Below are positions 19,062 through 28,473 of a stretch of 64,000 nucleotides of DNA, piece by piece (within the stretch, counting starts at the first letter, position 1; the number at the start of each line of letters is the position of its first letter). The notes beneath the pieces were generated by a model, which was not told the origin of the DNA, did not search any database, and saw only the letters and a program-made list of their open reading frames with translations. The DNA is from Parasphingorhabdus sp. (GTDB taxonomy: Bacteria > Pseudomonadota > Alphaproteobacteria > Sphingomonadales > Sphingomonadaceae). The stretch is from positions 1 through 64,000 of the forward strand of contig JAUCYS010000015.1 in NCBI GenBank assembly GCA_030373505.1, given 5' to 3'. The translations under genes were made by a program, and so were the position numbers.

Positions 19062-20134
19062 CAGCCAAGGCCCCTGGCGATCAACGGTCCGATGCGGTTG
19101 GCAACCGGCAGCGGCAGCCGCTGCCACAGCGCCACCTGGGCCCGATATTTCGGGCTCATCGGATTGACGTCGCGCGCCGCTTCGCCATCCGCCGTGCGCG
19201 TGGCATAGCTGAGCGGCTCTGGTTCAAAACCCCAGTTCTTCTTGAACGAAAAGGCCCCTGTACCAAATTTCGACCGGCCAAAGTCGAAGGACCGGGATCC
19301 CTTTGCCCGGGCATGATTCATCAATGCATAATACATCACGTCATTGGCGCGAAGCCTGCGCGCCGCCCATGTTCCCCCGCCCCAATAGGGCATCACCGTC
19401 CCGCGATCATAAAGGCTCAGCACGCTGGCCACCGGCACGTCTCCATGCAGCACGGTCAATATGTCGGCATCCTCGCCAAAGGCATTTAGCACCTCGTCGA
19501 ACAGCGCTTTCGGGAAAACCGGTGTTCCTAGATTGCGAACGCTTTCGGCATAGACCGCATAATGGTCGTCCCGATCTTGCTGCGCGGTTCCGACACGGAC
19601 CGTCAGTTCGTTGTTCAGCCCCTTGCGGACTTCGGCACGCTGCTTGCGGGGAATGGCAAGCAACTGGCTCTCGTCATCTTCGGCCAGGTCCGTGACAAAA
19701 CCGGCATAGACACCCACATTATGCTGCCATTGTTCATCGGGCACCGCACCGCCGCGCAATTCCACCGACGGAAAGCTATGCCGCTCGGCAAAACGCCAGG
19801 CTTCATCTGCCAGCAACTGGACAGCCCGGTCGTTGTCCGAAATTATGCCGCCGCCGACGGCAAAGCCCGAAGACACGAGAGCCCGGCCAAACAGCGCGGA
19901 ATGGATCAGGTGCAGCGGCAAGATCCCGATCAATGCCCCGTCGCCGTCTTCGGCAAGCAGATAGCGCCAGTCATGGCCGCAGGCCTTGCTCACTGACAAC
20001 ATCCAGGCAGGCCGGTGGAACACCGTACCCTGCGGGGACGCGGAAATGAAGGCGTCAATCCGGGCCAGTTCGTTGGCGTCGCGCTGGTCCAGCACACGGA
20101 CCACGACAGAATCGGGCTTGAAGGCCATGTTCAT
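19061..20134 (-). CDS. XrtA/PEP-CTERM system FemAB-related protein
   Basis: 357 residues starting at MNMAFKPDSV (ATG at 20134 overlaps the deacetylase stop as ATGA). FemAB/GNAT-type fold with IPRKQRAEVRKG, the YWGGGTWAARRLRANDVMYY segment and DFGRSKFGTGAFSFKKNWG, which are characteristic of the exosortase-linked FemAB family. Probably transfers an amino-acyl or acyl group onto the polysaccharide or lipid; the acceptor is unknown. Confidence 0.88.
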   Translation of the reverse strand: MNMAFKPDSVVVRVLDQRDANELARIDAFISASPQGTVFHRPAWMLSVSKACGHDWRYLLAEDGDGALIGILPLHLIHSALFGRALVSSGFAVGGGIISDNDRAVQLLADEAWRFAERHSFPSVELRGGAVPDEQWQHNVGVYAGFVTDLAEDDESQLLAIPRKQRAEVRKGLNNELTVRVGTAQQDRDDHYAVYAESVRNLGTPVFPKALFDEVLNAFGEDADILTVLHGDVPVASVLSLYDRGTVMPYWGGGTWAARRLRANDVMYYALMNHARAKGSRSFDFGRSKFGTGAFSFKKNWGFEPEPLSYATRTADGEAARDVNPMSPKYRAQVALWQRLPLPVANRIGPLIARGLG

Positions 20135-21027
20135 CGCAGCAACTCTGCTTCCAGAGCGGCCAGTTCGTCCACCCTGCCCCATTTGAAATCCTCGGTGGCC
20201 CGCAGCAGCTTCGCGCGCATCACCTTCAAATTGCTATAGTGCCGGATTTTCGAGCGGACCGGCGCATTTTTGACCCGTGGCTGCTCGGGATCAATTTCCC
20301 ACGGATGAAAATAGAAGATCGCTCCGTGGCCATCTTCGCGCTGCATCTTGCGGATCGACCGCTCGTATAAGGCGTAAGGCAACAGGCGGAAAAAGCCGCC
20401 GCCACCAGCCGCCAATATCCGGCTGCCCAGCTTTACAGTCGTGACCGGCAATTCAATGAAATCGGATTGCGCGACCGGTTTCCAGGCAAAGCGCGGCGAC
20501 CCTGCCCAGCCATAATGGTCATGATGAATCGGCGCGACGCTGGAGGAATATTCATAGCCCTGCTCGGCCAATATTTCATGGGCCCAGGGCGTCCGCTGGT
20601 CGATCGAAAAGCTGGGAGCCCGATAGCCCGTCACCTTCTCGCCGGAGCTATCTTCGAGCAGCTTGCGGCTACGATCCAGGTCCGTGCGAAACTGGTCGGG
20701 TGACAGCGTGAACACACGCGCATGATCATAGCCATGGCTGGCGATTTCATGGCCGGCAGCAACGATCTGCCGCATCAACGCCGGATAGCGTTCCGCCACC
20801 CAGCCGAGTACAAAAAATGTCGCCTTGATCTCTGCTTCATCAAACAGCGCCAGCACAGCTTCACTATTCCGCTCTACCCGATGGTCAAGCCGGTCCCAGT
20901 CGCCACGGTCGATGACCGTCTCGAAGGCTCCCACCTGAAACCAGTCCTCGATATCGACCGACATGGCGTTGAGCAAAGCATCCGCTTTTCTCGCTTTCGC
21001 AAAAGATTCAGGCCGCGCGTCCTGCAT
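20131..21027 (-). CDS. XrtA system polysaccharide deacetylase
   Basis: NodB-type carbohydrate deacetylase. I use the ATG at 21027 (MQDARPESF), 20 bases inside the ATPase gene end; starts at 21057 or 20964 are possible. The catalytic SVDIEDWF (Asp-Asp-like motif 1), ATFFVLGWVAERYP and metal-binding EIASHGYDH are present, then RAPSFSI and FYFHPWEIDPEQPR. Likely removes N-acetyl groups from the exported polysaccharide or its precursor. Confidence 0.9.
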   Translation of the reverse strand: MQDARPESFAKARKADALLNAMSVDIEDWFQVGAFETVIDRGDWDRLDHRVERNSEAVLALFDEAEIKATFFVLGWVAERYPALMRQIVAAGHEIASHGYDHARVFTLSPDQFRTDLDRSRKLLEDSSGEKVTGYRAPSFSIDQRTPWAHEILAEQGYEYSSSVAPIHHDHYGWAGSPRFAWKPVAQSDFIELPVTTVKLGSRILAAGGGGFFRLLPYALYERSIRKMQREDGHGAIFYFHPWEIDPEQPRVKNAPVRSKIRHYSNLKVMRAKLLRATEDFKWGRVDELAALEAELLR

Positions 21028-22240
21028 TGATATAGCTTTCCTTGCTTTGGACATCATTCTCGACCCATTCGACGAGCATGGTCAAGACGCGGTGCAGATT
21101 TTCTTCCTGACCATCCATACGCTTTTCCAGCAAGGACAATCGCTGGGCCATCATGTCGATCCGGTGTGCGGTCTCGTTCTCAACGGCCGGCTTCGCGGCT
21201 TCGGCTCTGGTTTCCGCAGCTTCTTGGGCCGGCTGGGCCGGAACCTCATCCATTCGAAAATTGACGACCTCAGGGTCCGGGGTAAAAACAGGCTCTGCTT
21301 GTGGCTCCGGAGGCTGGGCCTTGATTTCGGTCGCCTGTGCGGCACCAGGATCGATCACTTTTTTGGGTTTCTCCCACAGCGGATTCTGAACTTCCGCCGA
21401 CGCGGTGGGCGGGCCAGCAATTTCGACATCCTCGCCATTCAGATCAGCAAGCACCCGCGCGACCATATTCTGGTCGATCATCTCGGCATGTTCAATCGAT
21501 CCCATCAGCAATATCCGGCTCATCAGCGCATTGATCTTGCGGGGAACGCCATGCGTCTCTGCATAGAGAGTCCGAAACACGCTCGAGGTGATCTTCGGCC
21601 GTCCCGACCACCCGCTTTTGGACAGGCGGTGGGTGACATAGGGTTCGATTTCATCGGCACTCATCGGTTCAAGATGATGATGGGCAATCACTCGCTGCCG
21701 CAACTGCTCAAGCTGGTTGGAGTTCTGCAGCATATCGCGAAATTCCGGCTGACCGAGCAGGAATATCTGCAGCAGGGCCTGCCCGCCAAGCTGAAAATTG
21801 GACAGCATCCGCAATTCTTCCAGCGCGCCGGCTGGCAGATTCTGCGATTCATCCACGATCAGCAGACAGCGCCGACCGGCGCGGGCTTCGGCGTGCAGAA
21901 ACTCTTCAAACGCGCTCAGCAGCTGAGCCTTGTCCATATGATCGGTATCAATATCGAAATGATTGGCCGCGACCCGCACGATATCTTCGCTGTCGAGCTT
22001 GGTGGTCACGATATTGGCAGCGGTCAGCCGCGCCTTGTCGATGGTTGCCATCAGATGGCCGACCAGCGTGGTCTTGCCGGCGCCGACATCGCCGGTGATC
22101 ACGATAAAGCCTTCGCCCTGCGCCAGGCCATAGCCAAGATAGGACAAGGCCTTGCGGTGCGTCAGGCTCTCGAAATAGAAATGCGGATCGGGCGTCAGCT
22201 GGAAGGGCCGGCCATTCAATCCATAAAATGTATCATACAT
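21008..22240 (-). CDS. XrtA system secretion ATPase (ExeA-like AAA)
   Basis: About 410 residues from MYDTFYGLNGRPFQLTPDP, a start supported by GGAG 8 bases upstream. AAA+ domain with Walker A TGDVGAGKTT, Walker B LLIVDESQNL and sensor LLGQPEFR. The C-terminal ~140 residues are Pro/Glu/Ala-rich and probably a periplasmic or linker segment ending in a coiled-coil. ExeA-like ATPases in these loci are proposed to power polymer export or regulate assembly. Confidence 0.9.
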   Translation of the reverse strand: MYDTFYGLNGRPFQLTPDPHFYFESLTHRKALSYLGYGLAQGEGFIVITGDVGAGKTTLVGHLMATIDKARLTAANIVTTKLDSEDIVRVAANHFDIDTDHMDKAQLLSAFEEFLHAEARAGRRCLLIVDESQNLPAGALEELRMLSNFQLGGQALLQIFLLGQPEFRDMLQNSNQLEQLRQRVIAHHHLEPMSADEIEPYVTHRLSKSGWSGRPKITSSVFRTLYAETHGVPRKINALMSRILLMGSIEHAEMIDQNMVARVLADLNGEDVEIAGPPTASAEVQNPLWEKPKKVIDPGAAQATEIKAQPPEPQAEPVFTPDPEVVNFRMDEVPAQPAQEAAETRAEAAKPAVENETAHRIDMMAQRLSLLEKRMDGQEENLHRVLTMLVEWVENDVQSKESYINAGRAA

Positions 22241-22275
22241 AAACGTATCTCCGATCATCAACCATGATGATGCTC

Positions 22276-23898
22276 TTAAAAATCATATCTGAGTCCGAGC
22301 AGCGCAGAGGCCGTAATCTCGCTGTCGAAGCCGTCCTGCTGGAAACTGTCCAGACCGACGGCGGCCGTGCCCTGCAGCCCGGGCAATATCTGGCGGTAGT
22401 AAGCGGCATTGGCCCCGATACCCAATACGTTCGGCGCATCGACAAAACCGCTGTCCAGCAGATTGGCGTAAATATTGGCGTCGAAACTGGAATAGCTGTC
22501 CAGCTGCCGACCGATAGACATGCTGGCATAATAGTTTTCGTCCACCAGCCCGTCGACAGCGGCAACGGCGCCAAGCTGCGAAGCAAAATAGCGGCGGCGG
22601 GCATAGCCTGCGCCGAGACCGGCATTCCATCCGCCGGTATTGTAGGTCAGCTGTCCGTTGACGCCGCGTGCGCGGAACGACGACGATGCTGCAGATTGCA
22701 GCACATCGTTGAAGCAAAGACTGCTCGTCTGACCGAAGGCACAACCATTGAGCTCACCGCTGAGCGGATTGCGCGTGCTGGAAAAGCTGGTCCCCAGATT
22801 TGCAAGATTGTCATTGAGCAAATTGCCGAAACCGGAAACCGTATCATAAACCGAAATATTAAGGGCCATATTCTGGTTTGGCCGATAGCCGAAGCTGCCA
22901 TAATAGGTTTCACTGCCATAGCGCTGGCCAAAGCGTGCCTCGAGCGAGGTGCGACGGCTGGGCCGCCACATTACGCCCGCATCCCAGATGATTCCGTCCT
23001 GATCGTAGGACAGCAACCGCGGCGACGTTTCGTCGGTGACCAGGCGACCATCATCGCCGACTACCGGAACGCCGTTATTGTCGCGCACCGCGTCGCGTTC
23101 CGAAATCTCGATATCTTCGTAACCGACCCCGCCGACCAGCGCCAGGCTGGATGAGACCGGAACGGTCACGTCGGCGCGCACATATTTGCCTTCAAAACGC
23201 TGATCAAGCTGGCCGCCGTCTTCGCGTTCCCAGCCGCCGCCAACCGACCAGCCAAAGGGAAGATCGCCGGGCTGCATACCGACACTGGCGCTCGCCGAAT
23301 GGCTGACGCTGTCGTCAAATACATCGATCGGCAGCTGGCCTGGCGGCAAGGCGCCGGTGCTTTCATTCTCGACCTTGGTATAGCCTATCCGGTAGCTCGC
23401 ATTGACGTCCAGTGCCCCAACCTGGGTTGCAAGATTGGGACCGGCGTAAACCGAATAGACCTGCGTGACATTGTCGATATTGCCGACCGTATTGGACGGC
23501 GCCTGTCCGCGCAAATCAACCCGGCTACGGGTCGCAATACCGCCCGCTTCAAGCGTCAGCACATTGGGCACGAGCTGCACGCCGCCACGGGCCAGACCGG
23601 TAATAACGTCCTGATCGCCCAGATTGTCCTGATAGAAAAACCGGCGTTCGTAGCGCAGGTTCACTTGCGCTTCTGCGCCCCGTGTCTGGATGGAGCTTTC
23701 GATTCCGGCCGCAACCGACGTATAGGTCAGCACATCGCTGCCATCCTTAAGATCGGCGACCAATATTTGCTGTATCTCGATATAGGGTGCCACCTCGGCT
23801 TTGCGTTCCCGGGCCTGCGCCGCAGGCACGCCCAGTCCCAGCAACGGCAGCAACGCCGCTCCATATTTCACGACATTTCTGGTCAAATTCGCGGTCAT
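22276..23898 (-). CDS. PEP-CTERM system outer membrane beta-barrel protein
   Basis: 540 residues with signal peptide (cleavage after VPAAQA, about residue 28). The rest is rich in alternating hydrophobic and aromatic strands (NLRYERRFFYQDN, LDVNASYRIGYTKV) and ends in the outer-membrane signature LLGLRYDF. This matches the barrel protein conserved in exosortase A exopolysaccharide loci, probably the outer-membrane pore. Three bases separate it from the kinase stop. Confidence 0.88.
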   Translation of the reverse strand: MTANLTRNVVKYGAALLPLLGLGVPAAQARERKAEVAPYIEIQQILVADLKDGSDVLTYTSVAAGIESSIQTRGAEAQVNLRYERRFFYQDNLGDQDVITGLARGGVQLVPNVLTLEAGGIATRSRVDLRGQAPSNTVGNIDNVTQVYSVYAGPNLATQVGALDVNASYRIGYTKVENESTGALPPGQLPIDVFDDSVSHSASASVGMQPGDLPFGWSVGGGWEREDGGQLDQRFEGKYVRADVTVPVSSSLALVGGVGYEDIEISERDAVRDNNGVPVVGDDGRLVTDETSPRLLSYDQDGIIWDAGVMWRPSRRTSLEARFGQRYGSETYYGSFGYRPNQNMALNISVYDTVSGFGNLLNDNLANLGTSFSSTRNPLSGELNGCAFGQTSSLCFNDVLQSAASSSFRARGVNGQLTYNTGGWNAGLGAGYARRRYFASQLGAVAAVDGLVDENYYASMSIGRQLDSYSSFDANIYANLLDSGFVDAPNVLGIGANAAYYRQILPGLQGTAAVGLDSFQQDGFDSEITASALLGLRYDF

Positions 23899-23901
23899 GG
23901 C

Positions 23902-24819
23902 TTACTCTCCATATCCATAATAGGATCCAAAGCGTCTTCCCGTTGGCGAGAATTTTGTGCCATTCAGGAGGAGCTGGATATGTTCACAGCCACCCATCAG
24001 ACCAAGCGCGTCGCGCAGGGCGGATTCGGTGGTTTCGTCTGCTTTCACCACCATCACGACCTGGCCGACATGGGTCGCCAGAACGGAAGCCGGAGAAGCC
24101 GACAAGGCCGGCGGTGAATCAAAGATAACGATGCGGTGGGGATTGTTCTGGGTCAGCCGGTTGAGCACCTGCTCGGTCCGGGCCGAAGCCAGATATTCTG
24201 TGTCGGCATTGGTCTGGTCGCCAGCCGGCAGGATCGCTAGGCCAGGAATGTCCGTGTGAATGATGCAGTTTTCCACTGGCAGCTCCGGATCGGCCAGAGC
24301 GTCCATCAGACCCTTGCTGCCTTCCAGCCCGAGACTCGACAGAATGCTGGGCTTGGCAAAATCCGCGTCGACCAGAAGAACTTCATTGTCCTTCTCGGCC
24401 GCAATCGAAAGCGCGAGATTCAGCGCGCAAAAGGTCTTGCCTTCATCGGGATGCGCCGAGCAGATCAATATCCGTTCGCCGCGCGGGACCGGTCTGCTCT
24501 TCTGGCTGCCCTTCGCCGCGAGCAGCAACTGTCGCTTGATGATCCGGAATTCCTCGGCGATGCCGGTCACTGGACCGTCGGGGACGATGAATCCTGCTTC
24601 CCGCAATTTGTCCCGGTCAACAATGACCCGCGGCCCGTCATAAGGCTGGACCGGCCGGGGCGTGACAGGGGTGACTTGCCCGCCCGGAGAGTCCGCCGGC
24701 ATGGCTGTCGCCTCTTTTTCCTGCCGGTCCCCTGTGCGGACGGCGGGGATATAATCATAGACCTCGCCTGCCCGTTCGAGCAAGGATGGCGGTCTTCTGG
24801 GAGGGTTATACTGGTTCAT
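23902..24819 (-). CDS. XrtA-associated tyrosine autokinase (CpsD/CapB-like)
   Basis: 305 residues, cytosolic BY-kinase module. Modified Walker A CSAHPDEGKTFCALNLA, Walker A' LLVDADFAKPS and Walker B IVIFDSPPALSA. The C-terminus is tyrosine-rich (SYYGYGE), the autophosphorylation tail. Works with the membrane chain-length protein encoded directly upstream to control polymer length. Because that partner is split by a frameshift here, kinase activation may be affected. Confidence 0.92.
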   Translation of the reverse strand: MNQYNPPRRPPSLLERAGEVYDYIPAVRTGDRQEKEATAMPADSPGGQVTPVTPRPVQPYDGPRVIVDRDKLREAGFIVPDGPVTGIAEEFRIIKRQLLLAAKGSQKSRPVPRGERILICSAHPDEGKTFCALNLALSIAAEKDNEVLLVDADFAKPSILSSLGLEGSKGLMDALADPELPVENCIIHTDIPGLAILPAGDQTNADTEYLASARTEQVLNRLTQNNPHRIVIFDSPPALSASPASVLATHVGQVVMVVKADETTESALRDALGLMGGCEHIQLLLNGTKFSPTGRRFGSYYGYGE

Positions 24820-24829
24820 ATCTGTTCCC

Positions 24830-25903
24830 TCAGGCGACCATGCCGCGCTGGATGAATTCCACGATCATCAACATTCCGAAAACACCGAAAAGCGCACCGC
24901 TGGTGCCGTAAAAAATCCGCAATTTCTTTTTGTTTATGGCCCGTTGCGCATTGGTCATGATCTGCGAAACAGATCCGATGACCGGCAGACCGCTGGCCTT
25001 TTCCAGTTTCTCCGCTGTCGGATAGCTGGTCTGCAACTGGCCCAGCGCAAACGCCGCACCGATTCCGCCGCCGATTCCGGCAATCAGGACCATCACCAGC
25101 AACAACGGCCGGTTTGGTGCAGCCGGTGACCGCGGGCTGGACGGCGGATCAATGACCCGGAACTTGAGAGAATCGGTGTCGGCTTCGACCTCGCCGCGCA
25201 GCTTGATCTGCTCGCGGTCGGCAAGCAGCTTGTCATACTGGCTCTTCAGCACCTCATAGTCACGATCGATCCGCGACATTTCGGCGGCGACGCCCGGTTC
25301 CAGAGTCTGCTTCGATGCCAGTTGCGCCATGTCGGCCTGCAGCGCATTTTTCCGCGCCTGCAATGCGGCGACGCTCGCCTGCCGTTCAGCGCGCATGCTC
25401 TGCAGGGAGCTATAGGCCGGATTGGGTGTGCGATAGGCACCGCCGCCGGCCGGTTCCTTAGCGGCCTGTCTGCGCAGCGCGGCAATTTCATTTTTCATCG
25501 ATATCACATCCGGATGGCTGTCGGTCCAGCCACGGGCGCGCGCAGAGGCCAGCTTGGCCTCCGCCTGTGCCAGTTGACCGCGGGCGCTGCCGTCTCCGGT
25601 GCCGCCAAATCCCGGCGTCGCGATCGAGGGAGGCGTGCCGGCCAGCTGGCCGTCCAAAGCCGCCAGCGATCCCGCTGCCTGGCTGAGTTGCGAATCGATC
25701 TGGCCCAGTTCCGAGCGGGCAGCTTCCATCCGTTGGCTGATGGACCCTATCCCCGGCAACAGGCCGAGATTTTCGGTCTCGAACTGAACCCGTTTCTGCT
25801 CGACTTCCTGAAGCTCTTTCTCTCTCTGGGCGAGCTGAGCATCAAGAAACTTGATTCGTCTGGCTGGTTTCGTCACGGTCACCCGACAGATTCTCCTCGA
25901 CAA
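24830..25903 (-). pseudogene. XrtA chain-length determinant (Wzz-like), C-terminal fragment
   Basis: Second part of the periplasmic co-polymerase. It holds the long coiled coil (IKFLDAQLAQREKELQEVEQ onwards), the PxxP-like SPRSPAAPNRP segment before the second transmembrane helix, and a third hydrophobic segment near the end. It lacks the first membrane helix and Wzz domain, which lie in the overlapping upstream frame. In-frame homology starts at about 25854; the ATG at 25903 lies in the overlap and has no good Shine-Dalgarno. One extra base near 25855-25856 separates the frames. Confidence 0.8.
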
Positions 25904-26372
25904 AAATATCGATCATTTTCTGCACGATATCGCGAGCCAGAACGGCATTTTCGGCATCGGAAAGATTGCTCGCCGATGATTTGGCGGTAATCTCGAACAG
26001 ATTGTCCTTTTCCGATTTGATTTCGATGTTCTTGCGCAGCGTCTCGACCTTGCTCGCCAGTTCGCGATCCGACGAAACGGAATCGTTCAGCGCCGTTCCC
26101 CGCACAACCTTTTCCAGATTGATGGTCGATGCCAGCGTCTGCTGGACGCGGTCCATATTCTTCTTGCGCTCCCGCGCGTCCACACCGACCTGGTCGGACA
26201 GGATCGACTGCATTTCCACCGAAATGCGGGCCTTTGACTCATAGCTATTAGGAATCAGCGCGACCACCAGCCAGCCCAGCAGGCAAAGCCCCCAGGCGAC
26301 GAGCAGCGCCAGCCAGCGCCGGTTCCAGACGCTGTACAATGCTATTTTAAATTCGTCATAGAGACCGTTCAT
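25842..26372 (-). pseudogene. XrtA chain-length determinant (Wzz-like), N-terminal fragment
   Basis: 176 residues: start MNGLYDEFKIALYSVWNRRW, first transmembrane helix (about 20-42), Wzz-like NSYESKARISVEM and LNDSVSSDRELASKVETL. It reads normally to DRDETSQT and then runs into NQVS and a stop. Deleting one base at 25855/25856 would continue it as TIKFLDAQLAQ into the downstream frame to give one protein of about 513 residues, the usual length. Either a true mutation or a sequencing error; a real loss would impair polymer length control. Confidence 0.8.
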
Positions 26373-26410
26373 GTGTCTATTCGATTCCTGTCTGGAAAAT
26401 CAAAAGCAGT

Positions 26411-27067
26411 TCAAAACATGCTTTCGGGAATGATGATCACGTCGCCGGGACGCAGCATGACGTTGGCGCTGGTTTTGCCCTTCTTCATCAGGTCGTCGAT
26501 GCGCAGGGCAAATTCCTTCTGCTTGCCGGTCCCGCGATCAAACCGGATCAGGCGGGCACGATTGCCGGAGGCAAATTCGGACATGCCGCCGACAGCGATC
26601 ATCGCGTCGAGCAGGGTCATGTTGGCGCGATAGGGAATCGACGCAGGCTTGTCGGTGGCACCGACGACCCGGATTTGCTGCGAGAAGGTACCGGAAAAAT
26701 TGTTGACGATGACCGACACCAGCGGCTCGTTGATATATTGCGACAGCTGCAGGGTCAGATCCTCGGCCAGCATCGACGGCGTTTTGCCTACCGCCGGCAT
26801 ATCGGTAATCAGCGGGGTGGTAATCCGGCCATCGGGACGGACCTGAACCTTCGCCCCCAGTTCGGGATTGCGCCAGACAAATATGGTCAGCTCGTCCAGC
26901 GGACCGATGACATATTCTTCGCCCGGTCCTTCCTGCATCGACACGAAGGACGCGGTTGGCAGCTCCGGACCGCTGGAACCGCCGGCACAGCCGGCAACCG
27001 CCAGTGACGCCATGCCGGACCCGATCATCAGCTTGACCAAGTGCTTGTTTTTGATAGCAGAACGCAT
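26411..27067 (-). CDS. XrtA system polysaccharide export lipoprotein (Wza-like)
   Basis: 218 residues. Lipoprotein signal with lipobox AVAGC (C27), then poly_export domain (YVIGPLDELTIFVWRNPEL, GRITTPLITDMPAVGKTP) and an SLBB-type segment (IRVVGATDKPASIPYRANMTLLDAMIAVGG). Short form lacking the large Wza C-terminal barrel, as usual in exosortase A loci, where the separate beta-barrel encoded at 22276-23898 may supply the pore. First gene after a 170-base gap, so a promoter is likely at 27068-27237. Confidence 0.92.
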   Translation of the reverse strand: MRSAIKNKHLVKLMIGSGMASLAVAGCAGGSSGPELPTASFVSMQEGPGEEYVIGPLDELTIFVWRNPELGAKVQVRPDGRITTPLITDMPAVGKTPSMLAEDLTLQLSQYINEPLVSVIVNNFSGTFSQQIRVVGATDKPASIPYRANMTLLDAMIAVGGMSEFASGNRARLIRFDRGTGKQKEFALRIDDLMKKGKTSANVMLRPGDVIIIPESMF

Positions 27068-27237
27068 ATTTTCACCTCGTTTAAATCTTCAGGCGAAATA
27101 CCCGTTTTCCGCAGAAAACCGGCAACTCGCGCAAAGTCACGAAATGGCTATGCTAGAAAATAGTGAATATAGCGTTAGGATTAGCTGAATTTGCGATGAA
27201 CCAGTCCGGCCCACTCATCGCCGACAAGATATTGAAA

Positions 27238-28473
27238 TCAGGCGACCAATATCTCGCTGGCGGCGCCTTGACCGAGAAAATTGGCGGGGCTGGCGGTCGC
27301 ACCATAGGCACCGGCGCAGAAGATGGCGACAATGTCTCCGACATCTGCGGCCGGCATCGCCGCATTGTCGCTCAACCGGTCAAGCGGCGTGCAAAGGCAG
27401 CCGACAATCGACACCGTTTCATCGGGTTCGGCATCGAACCGGCTGGCGATCGCGGCAGGATAATTGCGCCTGACGACCGTCCCGAAATTGCCACTGGCCG
27501 CAAGCTGGTGATGCAGCCCGCCATCCGTCACCAGAAAGGTCTGCCCCTGGCTTTGCTTGCGATCGACGATCCGGGTCAGATAGACCCCGGCCTCGCCGAC
27601 CAGATAGCGGCCCAGTTCGATGGCGAATTGCGTCGTCGACAATATCTCGGGCAGTTGCGCCAGCTTTTCGGACAATGCCTGCCCGACCTTGGCTATATCC
27701 AGCGGCTCGTCACCCGGGAAATAGGGTATACCGAAACCGCCGCCGAGATTGACATGATCGGGCGAGCGCCCGATGCTCGTGGCCAGGCGCGCGGCAAGGT
27801 CCAGCGTCTGCGCCTGTGTTTCGATAATGGCATCGGCGCTGAGCGCCTGCGAACCGGCAAAAATATGAAAGCCGCGCCATTCCGCTCCAGCGTCCAGCAG
27901 CTTTTTTACCGCCGGTGCCACCAGATCGATATCCATACCGAACGGCTTGGCTCCGCCCCCCATTTTCATGCCCGATCCCTTGAGATCAAAGTCCGGATTG
28001 ACGCGGATCGCCAGCCGTGGTGTTTCGCCCTCGGCCTTTCCGATCTGCAGCGCCCGATCACATTCGCCCGGAGATTCGATATTGATCGTAATCCCGGCCT
28101 TGATGGCCTCGCGCAATTCGTCGTCTCTTTTTCCGGGTCCGGCAAAACTGATCTTTTCCGGCGCAGCCCCGGCATTGAGGGCCATCCGCAATTCCCCGCC
28201 CGATGCAATATCGATCCCGTCAACCAGACCCACCATGTGGCGGAGCAGCGGCTGATAGGGATTGGCCTTCATGGCATAATGCAGATTGAGGGAGTCAGGC
28301 ATCGCCGCACGCAATTGCGTCATGCGCGCATCGAGCATGGCTGCGGAATAGACAAATAGTGGGGAGCCATGGTCCTGCACCAGCACGCTGGCCTTCTTGC
28401 CGCCAATCGCCAGCTCGCCATCGATTACCTCATATCCCGGCGGGATCGGCCCGGTGGGTTTGGTCTTGATCAT
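27238..28473 (-). CDS. PLP-dependent decarboxylase, exosortase A system-associated
   Basis: 411 residues, alanine-racemase-fold (type III) decarboxylase related to diaminopimelate/ornithine decarboxylases. PLP lysine is K69 (HYAMKANP); GGGFGIPYFPGDEP and the C-terminal CTPLDRL with active-site cysteine are present. In XrtA loci it is found with an acyl-CoA ligase and an acyl carrier protein, suggesting it makes an amine or modified amino acid loaded onto the carrier; substrate unknown. Start overlaps the ligase stop by 4 bases. Confidence 0.92.
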   Translation of the reverse strand: MIKTKPTGPIPPGYEVIDGELAIGGKKASVLVQDHGSPLFVYSAAMLDARMTQLRAAMPDSLNLHYAMKANPYQPLLRHMVGLVDGIDIASGGELRMALNAGAAPEKISFAGPGKRDDELREAIKAGITINIESPGECDRALQIGKAEGETPRLAIRVNPDFDLKGSGMKMGGGAKPFGMDIDLVAPAVKKLLDAGAEWRGFHIFAGSQALSADAIIETQAQTLDLAARLATSIGRSPDHVNLGGGFGIPYFPGDEPLDIAKVGQALSEKLAQLPEILSTTQFAIELGRYLVGEAGVYLTRIVDRKQSQGQTFLVTDGGLHHQLAASGNFGTVVRRNYPAAIASRFDAEPDETVSIVGCLCTPLDRLSDNAAMPAADVGDIVAIFCAGAYGATASPANFLGQGAASEILVA

